From Aeromicrobium sp. Root344 (GTDB lineage: Bacteria > Actinomycetota > Actinomycetes > Propionibacteriales > Nocardioidaceae), in the NCBI RefSeq assembly GCF_001425755.1, contig NZ_LMDH01000001.1, forward strand, positions 2,597,672 to 2,661,671: a stretch of 64,000 bases of DNA, in the 5' to 3' direction. The notes below the pieces were generated by a model, which saw nothing but the letters and a program-made list of their open reading frames with translations, did not search any database and was not told the DNA's origin. A program made the translations under genes and the position numbers. Below, in pieces: positions 62,862-64,000 of this stretch. Within the stretch, counting starts at the first letter, position 1. Every line of letters starts with the position of its first letter.

Positions 62862-63364
62862 CGCGTGACACCTCTTTCCTGCATCGCGAGCCTGAGGGCA
62901 CGGAGTGCGTAGTGCATGCGTGAGCGGACCGTCCCTTCGGGAATGCCCTCCTCGCGCGCGACCTCGGCGGCGGACCGGCCGAGGTAGTAGGCGTTGACGA
63001 CCGTCTGACGGTGCTCGGCGGACAGCGACCTGAGGGCGTCGGCCACCAGCCAGCGGTCGAGTGTGGCGTCGGTGCCGTCGCCGCGCAACGTCTCGGGCAG
63101 TCGCTCGCTCGTCACCTCGTGCAGATGGCGGGCGCTGCGCCGGTCGTCGATGACCAGGTTGCGGGCGACGGTGAACAGCCAGGCGCGCGATGCTGCATCG
63201 CCCTGCTCGAGGATGGCTGGGCGTCTCCACGCGCGGAACAGCGCCTCCTGCACCACGTCCTGGGCCAACGCCGGGTCGTACGTCAGCCGGGTGACGTAGC
63301 GCAGGAGGGCAGGCGCGTGCGCATCGTGCAGTGCACGCAACAGCTCGTCCTGGTCCTCGGGCAT
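62858..63364 (-). CDS. ECF-type RNA polymerase sigma factor
   Basis: 168 residues. Region 2 has LLRYVTRLTYDPALAQDVVQ, EALFRAWRRPAIL and AWLFTVARNLVIDDRR; region 4 has LSAEHRQTVVNAYYLGRSAA, EVAREEGIPEGTVRSRMHYA and LRALRLAM. The group is SigL/SigK-like. The ATG at 63364 has GGAGGA 4-5 nt upstream and lies just after an ECF promoter at 63383-63407; a start at 63409 would lie before that promoter. It is autoregulated by that promoter and controlled by the coupled anti-sigma factor. Confidence 0.88.
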   Translation of the reverse strand: MPEDQDELLRALHDAHAPALLRYVTRLTYDPALAQDVVQEALFRAWRRPAILEQGDAASRAWLFTVARNLVIDDRRSARHLHEVTSERLPETLRGDGTDATLDRWLVADALRSLSAEHRQTVVNAYYLGRSAAEVAREEGIPEGTVRSRMHYALRALRLAMQERGVTR

Positions 63365-63382
63365 CGGTCCTCCAGCCCCTAC

Positions 63383-63407
63383 AACGGGAAGCGCGGCCAT
63401 TTCGTTC
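63383..63407 (-). promoter_or_regulatory. ECF sigma promoter of the sigma/anti-sigma operon
   Basis: On the minus strand GAAC (63407-63404), a 17-nt spacer and CGTT (63386-63383), extended as TGAACG and CCGTT. It lies 19 nt before the sigma start codon. It matches the ECF GAAC-N16/17-CGTY type and the promoter on the other strand. Confidence 0.55.
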
Positions 63408-63423
63408 ACCTTCTCCGTTCATT

Positions 63424-63448
63424 GAACGCCTCAGGCGTCCATCTCGTC
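63424..63448 (+). promoter_or_regulatory. ECF sigma promoter of the lipoprotein gene
   Basis: GAAC (63424-63427), a 17-nt spacer and CGTC (63445-63448), with the same TGAACG and CGTY context as the promoter on the minus strand. It precedes the lipoprotein start at 63501 by 52 nt. Confidence 0.55.
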
Positions 63449-63500
63449 CTCACAACAGGGGCGTGTCCGCGCCCCGCGAGATCGAGAACAGGTGATCGCC

Positions 63501-63986
63501 ATGAACAGCAGGCTCACACTGGCCGTGGCAGGCGGTTCGCTCGCCCTGCTCAGCCTGACGGCATGCGGAGGCTCCGACTCGGCCGGCGCGGTGCCGCCGA
63601 AGGGCTCGGTCATCGGTACGTCCGACAGCTCGCTCGGCACGATCGTCGTCGACGGCAAGGGCATGACCGCGTACGTGTTCGACAAGGACTCGCCGGGCTC
63701 AGGCAAGAGCGCGTGCACGGGGGAGTGCGTCGAGGAGTGGCCCGCGATCACGTCCTCGTCCGACCAGCCCAAGGTCGACGGGGTGACCGGCAAGGTCGGC
63801 ACGATCACGGGCAACGGTGGAGCCAAGCAGGTCACGCTCGACGGCAGGCCCTTGTACACGTACCACGACGACGGTGAGCCCGGCGACACCGAGGGCCAGG
63901 GCGCGGAGGGAGGCACGTGGTGGGTCGTGTCGCCCGCCGGGAAGAAGGTCACCGAGACGTCCGGCACCGGCGGCGGGGGCTACTGA
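63501..63986 (+). CDS. secreted-repeat lipoprotein (PF03640-like)
   Basis: 161 residues. A lipoprotein signal has the lipobox LSLTAC (Cys22). Two related repeats follow: AYVFDKDSPGSGKSACTGEC and LYTYHDDGEPGDTEGQGAEG, each with the Y-x4-D pattern of PF03640 (COG4315), ending in a Gly-rich tail. The Cys pair in the first repeat may bind haem or a metal, but this is unproven. The ATG at 63501 follows AGGTGAT. An ECF promoter upstream suggests control by the adjacent sigma factor. Confidence 0.85.
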   Translation: MNSRLTLAVAGGSLALLSLTACGGSDSAGAVPPKGSVIGTSDSSLGTIVVDGKGMTAYVFDKDSPGSGKSACTGECVEEWPAITSSSDQPKVDGVTGKVGTITGNGGAKQVTLDGRPLYTYHDDGEPGDTEGQGAEGGTWWVVSPAGKKVTETSGTGGGGY

Positions 63987-64000
63987 GCGCTGGGGAGCCG

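Overview
The window is about 64 kb of high-GC chromosomal DNA from an actinobacterium, most likely a member of the Nocardioidaceae such as Aeromicrobium or Nocardioides. That placement is inferred from gene content and order: DUF5719 / zincin-like / DUF3499 / manB / Trm112, then ahcY-mtrA-mtrB-lpqB-comF-hpf-secA, and the pair prfB ... ftsE-ftsX-M23-smpB-ssrA. The tmRNA tag reads ADSKRTDFALAA, an actinobacterial type ending. There is no phage, insertion sequence, CRISPR array or ordinary tRNA gene in view, and gene density is very high: no gene-free stretch exceeds 300 bases.

Layout. 1-6.7 kb: cell-surface and sugar-phosphate genes (DUF5719, zincin-like, DUF3499, phosphomannomutase, Trm112), a CDF metal transporter, and a convergent sodium:solute symporter with its DUF3311 partner. 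6.9-18.6 kb: the actinobacterial ahcY-mtrAB-lpqB-comF-hpf block, an orphan NarL-type regulator, a YcaQ-like protein and secA. 18.7-25.5 kb: DUF6459, LysM, BldC-like HTH, SAF/CpaB-like and CpaE-like genes, a WS/DGAT-like protein lacking the expected catalytic His, DUF6912, DUF2505 and PspA. 25.6-31.6 kb: a two-component system, a GT39 and a GT2/GtrA glycosyltransferase and a small Gly-rich membrane protein. 31.6-37.6 kb: TetR, lipoprotein, penicillin-acylase-like Ntn hydrolase, DUF222/HNH protein with an SOS-like box, DinB-like protein. 37.6-44.5 kb: a secreted Ig-repeat protein divergent from a Tad/Flp pilus locus (cpaF-tadB-tadC-pilin-tadE-tadE-tadG-like). 44.5-47.8 kb: small enzymes (PPOX-type, RibD/DHFR-like, HIT), an HxlR regulator, DUF5302 and prfB. 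48.0-55.2 kb: a sugar ABC transporter and catabolic operon with a ROK regulator, lying between prfB and ftsE, which are usually neighbours. 55.3-61.5 kb: ftsE-ftsX-M23 peptidase, SRPBCC, smpB, amidohydrolase, MFS. 61.6-64 kb: ssrA (tmRNA), then an ECF sigma/anti-sigma pair divergent from a secreted-repeat lipoprotein.

How the parts work together. MtrAB-LpqB, SecA, FtsEX with its M23 hydrolase, the LysM protein and the glycosyltransferases all serve the cell envelope and division. SmpB and tmRNA form the trans-translation system, with HPF and RF2 also acting on ribosomes. The CpaB/CpaE-like pair at 20.7-22.5 kb may complement the Tad locus at 40-44.5 kb, which has no prepilin peptidase in view.

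Regulatory signals stand out. Many genes have a TANNNT -10 box placed 6-8 nt before the start codon, which predicts leaderless mRNAs. Several gene ends carry long, perfect or near-perfect inverted repeats. A LexA-like box precedes the DUF222/HNH gene, and matching GAAC-N17-CGTY promoters precede both the ECF sigma operon and the lipoprotein opposite it.
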